Source: CAYNWT01 sp964485095 (GTDB taxonomy: Bacteria > Planctomycetota > Planctomycetia > Planctomycetales > Planctomycetaceae). From it: 64,000 nt of DNA. The notes beneath the pieces were generated by a model. That model was not told the DNA's origin and did not search any database. It saw only the letters and a program-made list of their open reading frames with translations. Location of the stretch: assembly GCA_964485095.1 (NCBI GenBank), contig CAZAIB010000005.1, positions 46,665 to 110,664 of the forward strand, written 5' to 3'. Of this stretch, positions 32,166 through 41,068 are shown in pieces (positions within the stretch are counted from its first letter, which is position 1; each line of letters opens with the position of its first letter). The position numbers and the translations under genes are program-made.

Positions 32166-32980
32166 TTACAGTCAGCGATCTCTACTACTATCCGATCAAA
32201 TCCTGTGCGGGCACACGCGTTGAATCGGCGGAAGTCACCCGTCACGGCCTGGCAAACGACCGCATGCTGATGGTTGTCCGCGCGGACGGAAAGTTCATGA
32301 CGCAGCGCGAATTTCCGCAGATGTGTTTGATTGAACCGCGTGTGTCGGAGAACCAGATCTCGTTGAAAGCGCCGGGCATGCCGGAGTTTGGTTTTTCGCC
32401 GACGCAGGAAGGTTCAACCGTCACGACGAAAGTGTGGGGCGATGACGTTCGGGGGATCGTTCAGTCGGCTGACGTGAATGAGTGGTTTAGTAGTTACTTG
32501 AAATCACACGTCCAACTGGTCGCGTTCGATGAAGAATTCGAACGCAGAGTCGATGGCGACTTTGCTGTCGCAGAAACGGATGTGGTTGGCTTCGCTGATG
32601 GGTTCTCCATGTTGCTTATCTCTGCGGAATCTTTAGAACACCTGAACGCGAAGCTGGAGACCCCGGTCGACATGAACCGGTTCCGTCCAAACATCGTGGT
32701 CACCGGCTGCGATCCGCACGCGGAAGACACGTGGAAAGAACTCACAGTTGGCGATGTTGCCATGTCGGGTGTGAAACCATGTGCTCGATGCACAGTGATC
32801 GGGGTCGAACAGAAAACGGGCGAACGGGGAACTCAGCCGACAGCGGTTCTCGCCGAATACCGACGATTCACGAAAGGGGTCATGTTCGGCATGAACATGA
32901 TTCACCACGCGACCGGCCGAATTTCAGTCGGAGATCAGATTAGTGTCACTGCGCAGCATGGGGCTGATTGGCTGGCATAA
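32162..32980 (+). CDS. MOSC domain-containing protein
   Basis: 272 aa. An N-terminal MOSC_N beta-barrel (YYYPIKSCAGTRVESAEVTR, HGLANDRMLMVV) precedes the MOSC domain (FSMLLISAESLEHLNAKL, DMNRFRPNIVVTG, KPCARCTVIGVE, GMNMIHHATGRISVGDQI). The conserved Cys in CARC corresponds to the molybdenum-coordinating or sulfur-carrier Cys of mARC/YcbX-type amidoxime reductases. It may reduce N-hydroxylated or related compounds with an external reductase, which is not encoded here. Confidence 0.86.
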   Translation: MITVSDLYYYPIKSCAGTRVESAEVTRHGLANDRMLMVVRADGKFMTQREFPQMCLIEPRVSENQISLKAPGMPEFGFSPTQEGSTVTTKVWGDDVRGIVQSADVNEWFSSYLKSHVQLVAFDEEFERRVDGDFAVAETDVVGFADGFSMLLISAESLEHLNAKLETPVDMNRFRPNIVVTGCDPHAEDTWKELTVGDVAMSGVKPCARCTVIGVEQKTGERGTQPTAVLAEYRRFTKGVMFGMNMIHHATGRISVGDQISVTAQHGADWLA

Positions 32981-33068
32981 TTGGCTATGAAATAACGAGC
33001 TTCGCCTTGTGAGCCGAAGTTGCGGGTAGACAGCTTTTCCCTGGCCGCCAGAAGCGTTAAAACGGAAT

Positions 33069-33125
33069 AGTCGCCGGACTCTCCGAGTCCGTGCTGTGCC
33101 GAACACGGAGTGTTCGGCGACTTTG
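33069..33125. repeat. REP-like double-hairpin repeat, copy 1
   Basis: AGTCGCCG at the left end pairs with CGGCGACT at the right end. Inside are two perfect hairpins: CGGACTC-TCC-GAGTCCG and CCGAACAC-GGA-GTGTTCGG. A second copy in reverse orientation lies at 63937-64000 with a different sequence between the hairpins. It lies just upstream of the histidine kinase gene. Confidence 0.85.
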
Positions 33126-33153
33126 CTACCTGGCATGTAGACGCGAGTCATGT

Positions 33154-34548
33154 TTGTCTGACACCCCCACATTTCCCAGCACGAATGATTCGAACGTCAG
33201 TCCCGAACTGGCCGCCGAATTCATTACCGTGCGCATTCGGTGGTTCGGTCTGTGTGTCGGATACATTCTGGTCAACGCACTTGGTCGCGAGACGAACCAC
33301 CAGGCCGCGTTGAATTGGATTCTGACACTCGGTGCGATCTACGCGCTTATCGATACGTTGTGGAGCGTCAGGCAGCGCGTGTTTCTGTCGGAGTTCCGGT
33401 TGCTGGTCTCGGTGATGGAAGCCATCTTCATTGGCCTGCTGTGTTACTTCGACACGGGAGTCGCCAGCCCGTTTCGGTTTTACTACTTCCTGTCGCTGCT
33501 GGTCTGCGCCATGCGGCACGCGCCGGTGATTACGTTTGCCACGTTTGGTCTCCACAGCATGGGTTACGTGCTGTTGGCGTGGGGGATTGGAATCACGAAC
33601 CGCGACGACTGGGTTCTACTGGTCATGATGACCGTGTTTATGGCGTGGGTGACATGGGCCGTCACATCGCTGACTGGTTTGATGAAAACAACGGGCCGTC
33701 GGTTAGTCGAAGTGAACGCCGCGCTAACCGAGAACCAGCGTTCGCTCGAACAACGCATTCACGAACGTACCGAGGAGCTTCAGGAATCGCAGGCCGTACT
33801 GGTTCAACAGGAAAAGCAATCTGCGTTTGGACTACTGGCCGCCGGCATCGCGCATGAAGTCGGCAACCCGTTGGCTGCGATTAGCTCGCTGGTCCAAATG
33901 CTGAAACGTCGGGACATCGACGACAACACACGCGAGCGTTTAGGGCTGGTTGATGAACAATTGCTGCGCATCCAACGGACCCTGCGAGAACTCATCGACT
34001 TCAGCCGGCCGGCTCAGGTTCAACCGACTGTGTCTGATGTTCATGAGGTCATCAACGCGGCTCTCAACATCGCGAAATACTATAAACGCCGCAAAGGGCG
34101 GATAATTGAAACTGAGTTTGACGAATCGCTTGCCCCGCTGCGATTGGTCCGCGACCAGTTGGTTCAGGTCATCCTGAATCTCATTCTGAACGCACTGGAT
34201 GCGACGGATGAAGGCGGCCGAATTGACATTCGAACGTCACAGGAAACAACCGTTGATGAGATCTGCTGGATTCGGATTGACGTTGTCGATAATGGCCATG
34301 GCATTGATGTGGCCAAACAGGGTGAACTGTTCCGTCCGTATTTCACGACAAAAGAAACAGGTACAGGACTAGGACTGTTTGTTTGTCGGCGTATCATCGA
34401 ACAAACACTTGGGGGGCGAATTGAACTGGCCGCCTCCGATTCAACCGGAACAACATTCTCCGTCTGGCTGCGTGGCGAACCGCAAACGTCGCCTGATGGT
34501 GATCATAAATCAACAGAATCCCAATCAATCGGGGAACTGACGAGGTAA
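33154..34548 (+). CDS. Membrane sensor histidine kinase, NtrB-like
   Basis: 464 aa from the TTG at 33154. About five to six membrane helices span residues 30-175, with short loops, so the sensing part lies in the membrane. A coiled-coil linker (LTENQRSLEQRIHERTEELQ) leads to a HisKA domain with phospho-acceptor His234 in GIAHEVGNPLAAIS and a HATPase domain: N box LILNALDATDEGG, G1 DVVDNGHGID, G2 TGTGLGLFVCRRI. The frame extends to a GTG at 33091, but that lies inside the REP-like repeat and encodes an Arg-rich lead, so it is rejected. The response regulator follows after 2 bases. Confidence 0.85.
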   Translation: MSDTPTFPSTNDSNVSPELAAEFITVRIRWFGLCVGYILVNALGRETNHQAALNWILTLGAIYALIDTLWSVRQRVFLSEFRLLVSVMEAIFIGLLCYFDTGVASPFRFYYFLSLLVCAMRHAPVITFATFGLHSMGYVLLAWGIGITNRDDWVLLVMMTVFMAWVTWAVTSLTGLMKTTGRRLVEVNAALTENQRSLEQRIHERTEELQESQAVLVQQEKQSAFGLLAAGIAHEVGNPLAAISSLVQMLKRRDIDDNTRERLGLVDEQLLRIQRTLRELIDFSRPAQVQPTVSDVHEVINAALNIAKYYKRRKGRIIETEFDESLAPLRLVRDQLVQVILNLILNALDATDEGGRIDIRTSQETTVDEICWIRIDVVDNGHGIDVAKQGELFRPYFTTKETGTGLGLFVCRRIIEQTLGGRIELAASDSTGTTFSVWLRGEPQTSPDGDHKSTESQSIGELTR

Positions 34549-34550
34549 CC

Positions 34551-35888
34551 GTGGCAAACCGCACGATTCTGATCACGGAAGATGAAGACATCATCCGTAC
34601 GACGCTGGCCGAATTCCTCACTGCTGAGGGCTTCGAGGTCATGACCGCATCCACTTGCGAAGAAGCGCTGACCGTTTCACGTGACCGCGATTTCGAGGTT
34701 GCTATCTGCGACGTCCAATTGCCGGACGGCGATGGCGTCAAGCTGATGCGTCGGCTGCAAAAACTGAACAACGGCCTGTTTACGCTCATCATTACCGCGT
34801 ACGCGACTGTCGAGAACGCTGTCGAAGCCTTCACCGGCGGCGCGTTTGATTACCTCACCAAGCCGGTTCTCTTTGACGATCTTCGCAACAAGCTGGAACG
34901 GCTCTACCAGTTCCGCGACCTGTATCTGGAGAACCAAACACTTCGCAAAGAACTCGCGCGAGGCGACCAGTTCGCTGACATCATCGGTTCCAGCAAAGCT
35001 CTGGAAGAAGTTCAGACCACTATTCGCAAAGTGGCGATCACCAATTCGAACGTCCTGCTGGTCGGCGAGACGGGAACCGGAAAAGAACTCTTCGCCCGAG
35101 CCATTCATGCGGCGGGACCGAAGAAGGACGAAAAGCTCTTGGTCGCCAACTGCGGAACCAGACCATTGGAATTATTGGAAGCACAGCTGTTTGGTTCGCA
35201 GTCAGGTTCGCAATCTGATCAGCTGGGCATCTTCCGCAATGCGGGCGATGGAACTGTGTTTCTTGACGAGATTGCCGAACTCCCAATGGGTATGCAGTCT
35301 GAATTGCTGCGTGCAATCGAGTACCAGGAAATCATGCCCGTCGGCGGTTCCGAAGCCGTCAAAGTCAGTGCCCGCATCATTGCGTCAACAACCCGCGACC
35401 TGATGCGCGAAGTCAGCGATGGGAACTTCCAGGAAGATTTGTTCTACCGTCTCGACGGAGTCAAAATTCGCATCCCGCCCTTGCGCGAACGACTGGACGA
35501 CATTCCGGAACTGGTCGACTACTTCGTCGCGCGACATTCGCAGGCGATGGGGAAGCGAGTTACCGGTGCCTCCAGTGAAACAATCCGCCTCTTAATGGCC
35601 GCGCACTGGAAGGGCAACGTCAGACAACTGGACAACGCCGTCGAACGCGCCGTCATGATGTGTGATGGCACGCAGATTGAACCAACAGACCTGCCGCCAG
35701 ATCTGCTGGGGCTGGGTCAACCATTGCCGGACACTGACGATTTGCGTTCGGCCCTTCGTCATTACGAGCGGCTGCACATTACCCGAGTGCTGCGGCAATG
35801 GCCCGACAAACGGGAAGCGGCCAAACGTCTGAAGCTTGGTTTGTCGAGCCTGTACAGGAAGATCGAAGAACTGGGCATCAACCCGTAA
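34551..35888 (+). CDS. NtrC-family response regulator lacking the GAFTGA loop
   Basis: 445 aa. Receiver domain with phospho-acceptor Asp54 (AICDVQLPDGDG), Thr82 and Lys104; AAA+ domain with Walker A VGETGTGKEL (172-178) and Walker B GTVFLDEI (234-241), sensor ARIIASTTRDL and R-finger region FYRLDGVKIRIPPLRERL; Fis-type helix-turn-helix at the C-terminus (REAAKRLKLGLSSLYRKI). Between LFG (213-215) and Walker B the GAFTGA loop that contacts sigma-54 is missing: the stretch reads SQSGSQSDQLGIFRNAGD, about four residues shorter than normal. It is therefore probably not a sigma-54 activator. GTG start with GACGAGG upstream; two bases after the kinase gene. Confidence 0.9.
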   Translation: MANRTILITEDEDIIRTTLAEFLTAEGFEVMTASTCEEALTVSRDRDFEVAICDVQLPDGDGVKLMRRLQKLNNGLFTLIITAYATVENAVEAFTGGAFDYLTKPVLFDDLRNKLERLYQFRDLYLENQTLRKELARGDQFADIIGSSKALEEVQTTIRKVAITNSNVLLVGETGTGKELFARAIHAAGPKKDEKLLVANCGTRPLELLEAQLFGSQSGSQSDQLGIFRNAGDGTVFLDEIAELPMGMQSELLRAIEYQEIMPVGGSEAVKVSARIIASTTRDLMREVSDGNFQEDLFYRLDGVKIRIPPLRERLDDIPELVDYFVARHSQAMGKRVTGASSETIRLLMAAHWKGNVRQLDNAVERAVMMCDGTQIEPTDLPPDLLGLGQPLPDTDDLRSALRHYERLHITRVLRQWPDKREAAKRLKLGLSSLYRKIEELGINP

Positions 35889-36079
35889 GGGTGACTGCGT
35901 TCTGAGTTCTGGGCTCGTCAGAGGTTTCGGTACAAAGTGCGATGGAGCGCATCCAGCGGCGGCCAGGTTTAACCCGTGGCCAAAGGCCAGGCCGAACTCG
36001 TCCCGAACCAAAGGCCAACACCCCGCATCCTCCGCAGGCCACGATCGCTACCACCACGGACATCGCCCAAACCGAGCGA

Positions 36080-36484
36080 TCAGAACTGTCGGAAGTACCG
36101 TTTTGGATCCGACGGCTTTATTTCGTTCCAGTAGCTCTGTGCTTCCGGTTTGAACTTCCGGCCCATCCCATCATGGCCGAACAGCCCGGCCAACAGTCCG
36201 ATGGGAGTGACTACCAGGAAGTACACGATGCTGGCCATGACATACGACATGACCCAGCCGATCGGAAACGCGGCCAGCATCCATGCGGCGTACAGCGGTG
36301 CGGTGGCTCGCGGTTTAATCAGGCCGATCACCGCAACGGCAACGCTAAGTGCTACCACAACAATCGCTGTGGTGCTGTAACCGGATTTGTTAAGCCACCA
36401 GGCAACGATGCCGGCCAGCACCAATTGGCATCCGGCAAACACACGTGCTTCGTTGTCGGTGGCTTTGAGTTTGAGATCAAGCAT
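36080..36484 (-). CDS. SxtJ-like small membrane protein
   Basis: 134 aa with three or four hydrophobic helices (VFAGCQLVLAGIVAWWL, TTAIVVVALSVAVAVIGLI, AWMLAAFPIGWVMSYVM, YFLVVTPIGLLAGLF) and a polar end with KPEAQSYWNE. This resembles the SxtJ family found after carbamoyltransferases. It follows the carbamoyltransferase gene by 13 bases. The small DUF5989 protein that often sits between the two is absent. Biochemical role unknown. Confidence 0.75.
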   Translation of the reverse strand: MLDLKLKATDNEARVFAGCQLVLAGIVAWWLNKSGYSTTAIVVVALSVAVAVIGLIKPRATAPLYAAWMLAAFPIGWVMSYVMASIVYFLVVTPIGLLAGLFGHDGMGRKFKPEAQSYWNEIKPSDPKRYFRQF

Positions 36485-36497
36485 TTGGGATCTTACG

Positions 36498-38336
36498 TCA
36501 GTCCAGTTTGAACTTCGAAAGGTATTCGGTTGGGTCGTGTTCGACTGCGTTCGGCTGGTCCTTCTTCAGCATGACGTAGTCATCAATCACCAACACATCC
36601 ATGTTGGTCGCCATAAAGCAATTCCACGCATCACCTGGCGAACACACGATCGGTTCGCCTCGAACATTAAAGCTAGTGTTGATGAGAACCGGCGAACCAG
36701 TTTGCGCTTCGAAACTCTTGAGCAGTTTGTAGTAACGGCCATGACGATCGGCATCGACGGTTTGCACTCGCGCGGAGTTGTCTACGTGGGTGATGGCGGG
36801 GACTTCAGAACGCACGACGCTTAGTTTGTCCAGGCCTTTGATACCGGCTTGATCGGCGTCGAGGTTGGTTCGCTTCTCCTCACGGACATCTGCGACCAAC
36901 AGCATATACGGGCTACTGTGTTGCGGGTCGATTTCAAAGAACTCAGACGCGCGTTCGGCGAGGATTGATGGAGCGAACGGGCGGAATGACTCGCGGAACT
37001 TGATTTTCAGGTTCATCACCGACTGCATGTTCGTGCTGCGCGCATCGCCCAGGATACTGCGGCCGCCCAAGGCGCGTGGTCCAAACTCCATGCGGCCCTG
37101 CATCCACCCAACCACGTTTTCGTTGGCCAACTTGTCTGCTACGAAGCTGCAGAGTTCGTCGGCGTCATCAAACTTCTGGTAGACTGCATCCTGCGCGTCC
37201 AGAAACATCCGGACGTGTTCGGGTTCTGCCTTCGGTCCAAGGTACGACGCGGTTTGGCTGTCTGGTTTGACTGGTGTTCGCGGCTTGTCCAGCAACTGGT
37301 GCCAGATGAACTGAGCGACCCCCAGTGCGCCACCGGCGTCACCGGCGGCGGGTTGAATCCAGATGTCTTCGAACGGTGTTTCTCGCAGGATTCGACCGTT
37401 CGCGACGCAGTTCAAAGCGACACCGCCAGCCATGACCAGGTTCTTCATGCCGGTCGTCGCGTGAGCGTGCCGCGCCATCCGCAGCAGTATTTCCTCCGTG
37501 ACTTTCTGAACCGATGCGGCCAGGTCCATGTGCCGCTGTTCGAGATCGGTTTCGGCTTTGCGAGGCGGACCGCCAAACAAGCTGTGGAACTTGTTGGTTG
37601 TCATCGTCAGGCCGGTGCAGTACTTGAAGTACGACATGTCCATGCGGAACGAACCGTCGTCTTTCAGATCGATCAGGTTGTTCATGATGGTGTCGGCGTA
37701 CGTTGGTTCTCCGTACGGCGCGAGGCCCATGAGTTTGTATTCGCCTGAGTTCACTTTGAAGCCGCAGTACGCGGTGAAGGCTGTGTAGATGAGCCCCAAC
37801 GAATGCGGGAATCGCAGTTCGCGCTGGAGTTCAATTTTGTTGCCGCGACCAACGCCAACGGTGGCCGTAGCCCACTCGCCAACACCATCGACAGTCAGAA
37901 TTGCGGCTTCTTCGTAAGGCGACGGAAAGAACGCGCTCGCCGCGTGTGATTCGTGATGCTGTGTGAACACGATCCGCCGTTTGTATTCGCCGCCGAGTGC
38001 CTGCTTGATTTCGCGCGGGATGTGCAGCTTTTGTTTGATCCAAACGGGCAGGGCGGCGATGAACGAAGGGAACCCCATGGGCGCGAAGCCGACCCATGTT
38101 TCCAATAGTCGTTCGAACGTCAGCAGTGGTTTGTCGTAGAAGCCAACGTAGTCCAGGTCTGCGATCTGCAAACCTGCTTCGTTCAGGCAGTACTGAATGG
38201 CGTTCTCGGGCATCGCAGGGTCGTGCTTGATGCGCGTGAAACGTTCTTCCTGCGCGGCGGCAATAATGTCGCCGTCAATAACAAGTGCTGCTGCGGAGTC
38301 GTGATAGAGGCCCGAGATACCGAGGATGGCTGTCAT
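36498..38336 (-). CDS. Carbamoyltransferase (NodU/TobZ/SxtI type)
   Basis: 612 aa. O-carbamoyltransferase with an N-terminal Kae1-like ATPase domain and a C-terminal YrdC-like lobe. Visible motifs are ILGISGLYHDSAAALV, the metal-binding HHESHAASAFFPSPY, AILTVDGVGEWATATVG, LVMAGGVALNCVANGRIL and the carbamoyl site GRMEFGPRALGGRSILGD. It uses carbamoyl phosphate and ATP to carbamoylate a hydroxyl of a glycan, polyketide or similar acceptor. ATG 38336 is used. It sits between an SGNH hydrolase upstream and the SxtJ-like protein downstream, suggesting modification of an envelope glycan or lipid. Confidence 0.92.
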   Translation of the reverse strand: MTAILGISGLYHDSAAALVIDGDIIAAAQEERFTRIKHDPAMPENAIQYCLNEAGLQIADLDYVGFYDKPLLTFERLLETWVGFAPMGFPSFIAALPVWIKQKLHIPREIKQALGGEYKRRIVFTQHHESHAASAFFPSPYEEAAILTVDGVGEWATATVGVGRGNKIELQRELRFPHSLGLIYTAFTAYCGFKVNSGEYKLMGLAPYGEPTYADTIMNNLIDLKDDGSFRMDMSYFKYCTGLTMTTNKFHSLFGGPPRKAETDLEQRHMDLAASVQKVTEEILLRMARHAHATTGMKNLVMAGGVALNCVANGRILRETPFEDIWIQPAAGDAGGALGVAQFIWHQLLDKPRTPVKPDSQTASYLGPKAEPEHVRMFLDAQDAVYQKFDDADELCSFVADKLANENVVGWMQGRMEFGPRALGGRSILGDARSTNMQSVMNLKIKFRESFRPFAPSILAERASEFFEIDPQHSSPYMLLVADVREEKRTNLDADQAGIKGLDKLSVVRSEVPAITHVDNSARVQTVDADRHGRYYKLLKSFEAQTGSPVLINTSFNVRGEPIVCSPGDAWNCFMATNMDVLVIDDYVMLKKDQPNAVEHDPTEYLSKFKLD

Positions 38337-38380
38337 GTTGCTAATAGTCGCACATTCCGTGACCGAAGGCACTGCCGTTG

Positions 38381-39673
38381 TTATTCAACGCGCTTCTGTT
38401 GTGAGAGCTGGCGTTTTATGGTTTCCAGCAGGCCTCGTTCAACCATGACTTCAGCGACGCGCTGGTTTCCGATTCCAACGACGTGGCAAGGGTCCAGGTA
38501 GAGACGTTCAGGCATGTTTGAGAACGCGTCACTGACGTCCGTGATGTCCTCATACTGTTCCGTAAGCTTCCGCGCCCGAGCATAGGTCAGGGGCAACAGC
38601 ATCTTTGCATTTGGTGACAACCATGGGTGGTCCAGTAGTTGCTGTTCCTCGGCCGTCAGGGGTTTCTGGTCGCCAAAGAGTTGTGGTTGCCAATAGAATT
38701 CAACCGCGAATCCATAGTGTGCTCCCATCGCTTTCACTAGCTGAAAAACGGCCAGGTAGTTTTGTACAACTTCATCGGCGACTTGCTGAGCCTCTATCGG
38801 ATCCTTCTGAGGCTTAGGACGCATGCGATCTACTAAGCGTCCGATCTCCGTTCGCCCAAACTTCTTTCTAAGCCAGGCCGTACCAAACACCGATGCGGTG
38901 AGGCCTTCAAAATTCTCGGGAACTCCCACCTCTTCAGCCAGGCAAGTGGCTGTCGTGTCGTTGTACCCATCGTAGAACAGGACAACGTCCGGGATATTTC
39001 CCTTCTTCAGTTCCAGCATCAACTGAATGAGGCTTTGTGTCGAGACCCATGCTCGCTGCCCGAAGTTGGTGATGTCGATGCGTGCCCCGGTTTCCTCACG
39101 CAGCATTTGTTGCAGGTAGGCCGGGATGGTCTGGTCGTTGCTCGCCCCTTCGCCCCACATTGTAGAACCGCCAAAGGCGAAGATGCGGAGCGGTTCTGGT
39201 TTTGAACCGTCGGACTGGCTGTTTGGCGTGATGCGGTTTCCGTCTTCGCCGATCGTGATTATCTGGCCCGCGTATGGTTGCCCTCTGAAGCCAACATACA
39301 ACGATCGCGCAACGGATGTTTGTGCGACTTCCCGGAGTTCGGCGTGTGCCTGGTCGGGTCTTGTCTGCGTCAGGTGTCGATTGGCGAACGTTGCTGCACC
39401 TTCTAATACGAAGCACAACATCACAGTATTTGCGATCGTGAACACAATCACTTTGTACGTTAAGAAAAGTCGCTTACCCAGCAGGCCTGCCAGCAGCAGG
39501 ACTCCGCCAGCAATACCAACAACCAGTCGCGGCTTGCCCACTGACCCCTGGCTAAGCCCAATGTAGTTGGCCAGTAGAGCTACTCCAAAAAGTAGCGAAC
39601 CAAGCGTTAGAGAAGCTCTGGAAAGGAAACGTTGTGCATTCGGTGACATGGGGGCATTGTTATCGTGAAACAT
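38381..39673 (-). CDS. Membrane-anchored SGNH/GDSL hydrolase
   Basis: 430 aa. Three membrane helices at the N-terminus (about residues 22-95: ASLTLGSLLFGVALLANYI, LVVGIAGGVLLLAGLLG, VIVFTIANTVMLCFVLEG) precede an extracytoplasmic SGNH domain: block I FAFGGSTMWGEG with the nucleophile Ser, block III VVLFYDGYNDTTATC (Gly-Asn pattern altered to YND), and a late DPCHVVGIGNQ with the catalytic Asp and His. Such proteins deacylate or transfer acyl groups on glycans and lipids. It lies 44 bases upstream of the carbamoyltransferase, so a joint role in decorating an envelope polymer is likely. Confidence 0.85.
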   Translation of the reverse strand: MFHDNNAPMSPNAQRFLSRASLTLGSLLFGVALLANYIGLSQGSVGKPRLVVGIAGGVLLLAGLLGKRLFLTYKVIVFTIANTVMLCFVLEGAATFANRHLTQTRPDQAHAELREVAQTSVARSLYVGFRGQPYAGQIITIGEDGNRITPNSQSDGSKPEPLRIFAFGGSTMWGEGASNDQTIPAYLQQMLREETGARIDITNFGQRAWVSTQSLIQLMLELKKGNIPDVVLFYDGYNDTTATCLAEEVGVPENFEGLTASVFGTAWLRKKFGRTEIGRLVDRMRPKPQKDPIEAQQVADEVVQNYLAVFQLVKAMGAHYGFAVEFYWQPQLFGDQKPLTAEEQQLLDHPWLSPNAKMLLPLTYARARKLTEQYEDITDVSDAFSNMPERLYLDPCHVVGIGNQRVAEVMVERGLLETIKRQLSQQKRVE

Positions 39674-40012
39674 GGTGAGCCGGTCGAAGTTTCCGTAGGA
39701 CTGACATTGATGTGCATCCTAGTGGTCCATCTGTACCAGTTGTGCGACGGTGATGGCAGCTGGCGTATGCGGATACGCTAGTCTGGCCAGTGCCAACGGA
39801 TGAGGTAAGCGGCTCTATACGCTGGCTGTTCGAATTGGAGCGTTCTTGTTCGATTGGGACCAAATTGTCGTCCTTAGGAGTGGAAGGTCGCCTGTTTGCT
39901 CCGATAATGTCCTCCTTGCCTGCAAAAAAACGCAGGAATCATGGGCAAGGACGGCAGGCTGGCATCTCTATCGTGTGCCAGATGATCGTTCTCTTTCTTC
40001 GAGGTAGTGAGT
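39674..40012. other. Intergenic stretch upstream of the DUF1559 gene
   Basis: This 339-base divergent region holds a hairpin at 39913-39951 (TCCTTGCC / GGCAAGGA around an inner CTGC/GCAG) in the leader of the DUF1559 gene. No gene was seen. The A-run inside is in the loop, so it is not a simple terminator for the plus strand. Confidence 0.4.
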
Positions 40013-41029
40013 TTGAAGACTGTATTTCGGAAACGTGCCTTCACACTAATCGAACTGCTGGTTGTGATCGCGATCATTGCGATTCTTGTGGCATTGTTAT
40101 TGCCCGCCGTTCAGCAGGCTCGCGAAGCTGCCCGTCGAACGCAGTGCAAGAACAACCTCAAGCAGATGTCGCTTGCGATTCACAACTACCATTCCACAGT
40201 CGGCCTGCTGCCACCCGGAGCCGCGGTGGATCTGGATGTTACCGAGACTGGCAACAACGGATCCTGGGGCGTTCATGGTCGAATCCTCCCTTTCCTGGAA
40301 CAGGGCAACGTTTACAAGAACGTCGATCTGGTTACGGCCTGGGATTTTCAACAGGCCATCAACGGACTAAGGATCCCAGGATTCTCATGCCCAAGTGATC
40401 CGCTGGCCAAGAAGAAACGCGATCCGGGCAACGGCAAGGTGCATTTGTATCCGACCAACTACGGTTTCAATTATGGGCCGTGGTTTGTGTTTGATCCGAC
40501 AACCGGCAGCGGTGGCAGCGGTGCGTTCTTCCCGAACAGCAGCCTTTCGTTGGGTGAGTTCATTGATGGAACCAGCAGTACGGTGATGATTGGTGAAGTG
40601 AAAGCCTGGACGCCTTATCTTCGCAACGGTGGGCCAGGAACGACCGCCATCCCGCAGACCGTTGCTGACGTGCAGGCGGCTGTGAGTACCGGAGCTGAGT
40701 TCAAGAACACAGGGCACACAGAGTGGCCTGACGGACGTGTTCATCACTCTGGCGTGACCATGACGCTGACTCCAAACACCGTTGTGCCGTACACGCAAAA
40801 CGGTGAAACCTACGACGTGGACTACAACTCGTGGCAGGAAGGCAAGAACGGTTCGTCCGGCAGTCCAACCTACGCCGCGATTACATCACGTAGTTTCCAC
40901 ACCGGTATGGTTCAGGTCGCGTTGATGGACGGTTCGGTCCAAAACATCTCTGACGACATCGACCTAAGCGTCTGGCGAGCGCTGGGAACCCGGCACGGCC
41001 AGGAAGTAATTTCCCCAGACGATTTCTAA
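40013..41029 (+). CDS. DUF1559 family prepilin-like protein
   Basis: 338 aa. Class III/type IV-like prepilin leader: basic KTVFRKRA then FTLIELLVVIAIIAILVALLL with the conserved Phe at +1 and Glu at +5 of the mature end, processed by a prepilin peptidase. QAREAARRTQCKNNLKQMSL and the following HNYHSTVG are the DUF1559 hallmarks; the C-terminal part has the usual tail GMVQVALMDGSVQNI. These proteins are highly amplified in planctomycetes and probably exported through a type II-like system; function unknown. TTG at 40013 lies 8 bases after GAGG and is preferred to the GTG at 40007. Confidence 0.93.
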   Translation: MKTVFRKRAFTLIELLVVIAIIAILVALLLPAVQQAREAARRTQCKNNLKQMSLAIHNYHSTVGLLPPGAAVDLDVTETGNNGSWGVHGRILPFLEQGNVYKNVDLVTAWDFQQAINGLRIPGFSCPSDPLAKKKRDPGNGKVHLYPTNYGFNYGPWFVFDPTTGSGGSGAFFPNSSLSLGEFIDGTSSTVMIGEVKAWTPYLRNGGPGTTAIPQTVADVQAAVSTGAEFKNTGHTEWPDGRVHHSGVTMTLTPNTVVPYTQNGETYDVDYNSWQEGKNGSSGSPTYAAITSRSFHTGMVQVALMDGSVQNISDDIDLSVWRALGTRHGQEVISPDDF

Positions 41030-41068
41030 ATTCATGAGCCGTCCTGGCGCCAACCACGGTCTCCACAA

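Noticed and set aside
33091..33153. GTG start of the histidine kinase
   Set aside because: It lies inside the REP-like repeat and would encode a Cys/Arg-rich lead from a structural repeat; the TTG at 33154 is preferred.
36865..37748. Several plus-strand ORFs inside the carbamoyltransferase
   Set aside because: Antisense shadows of the carbamoyltransferase gene with no motif.
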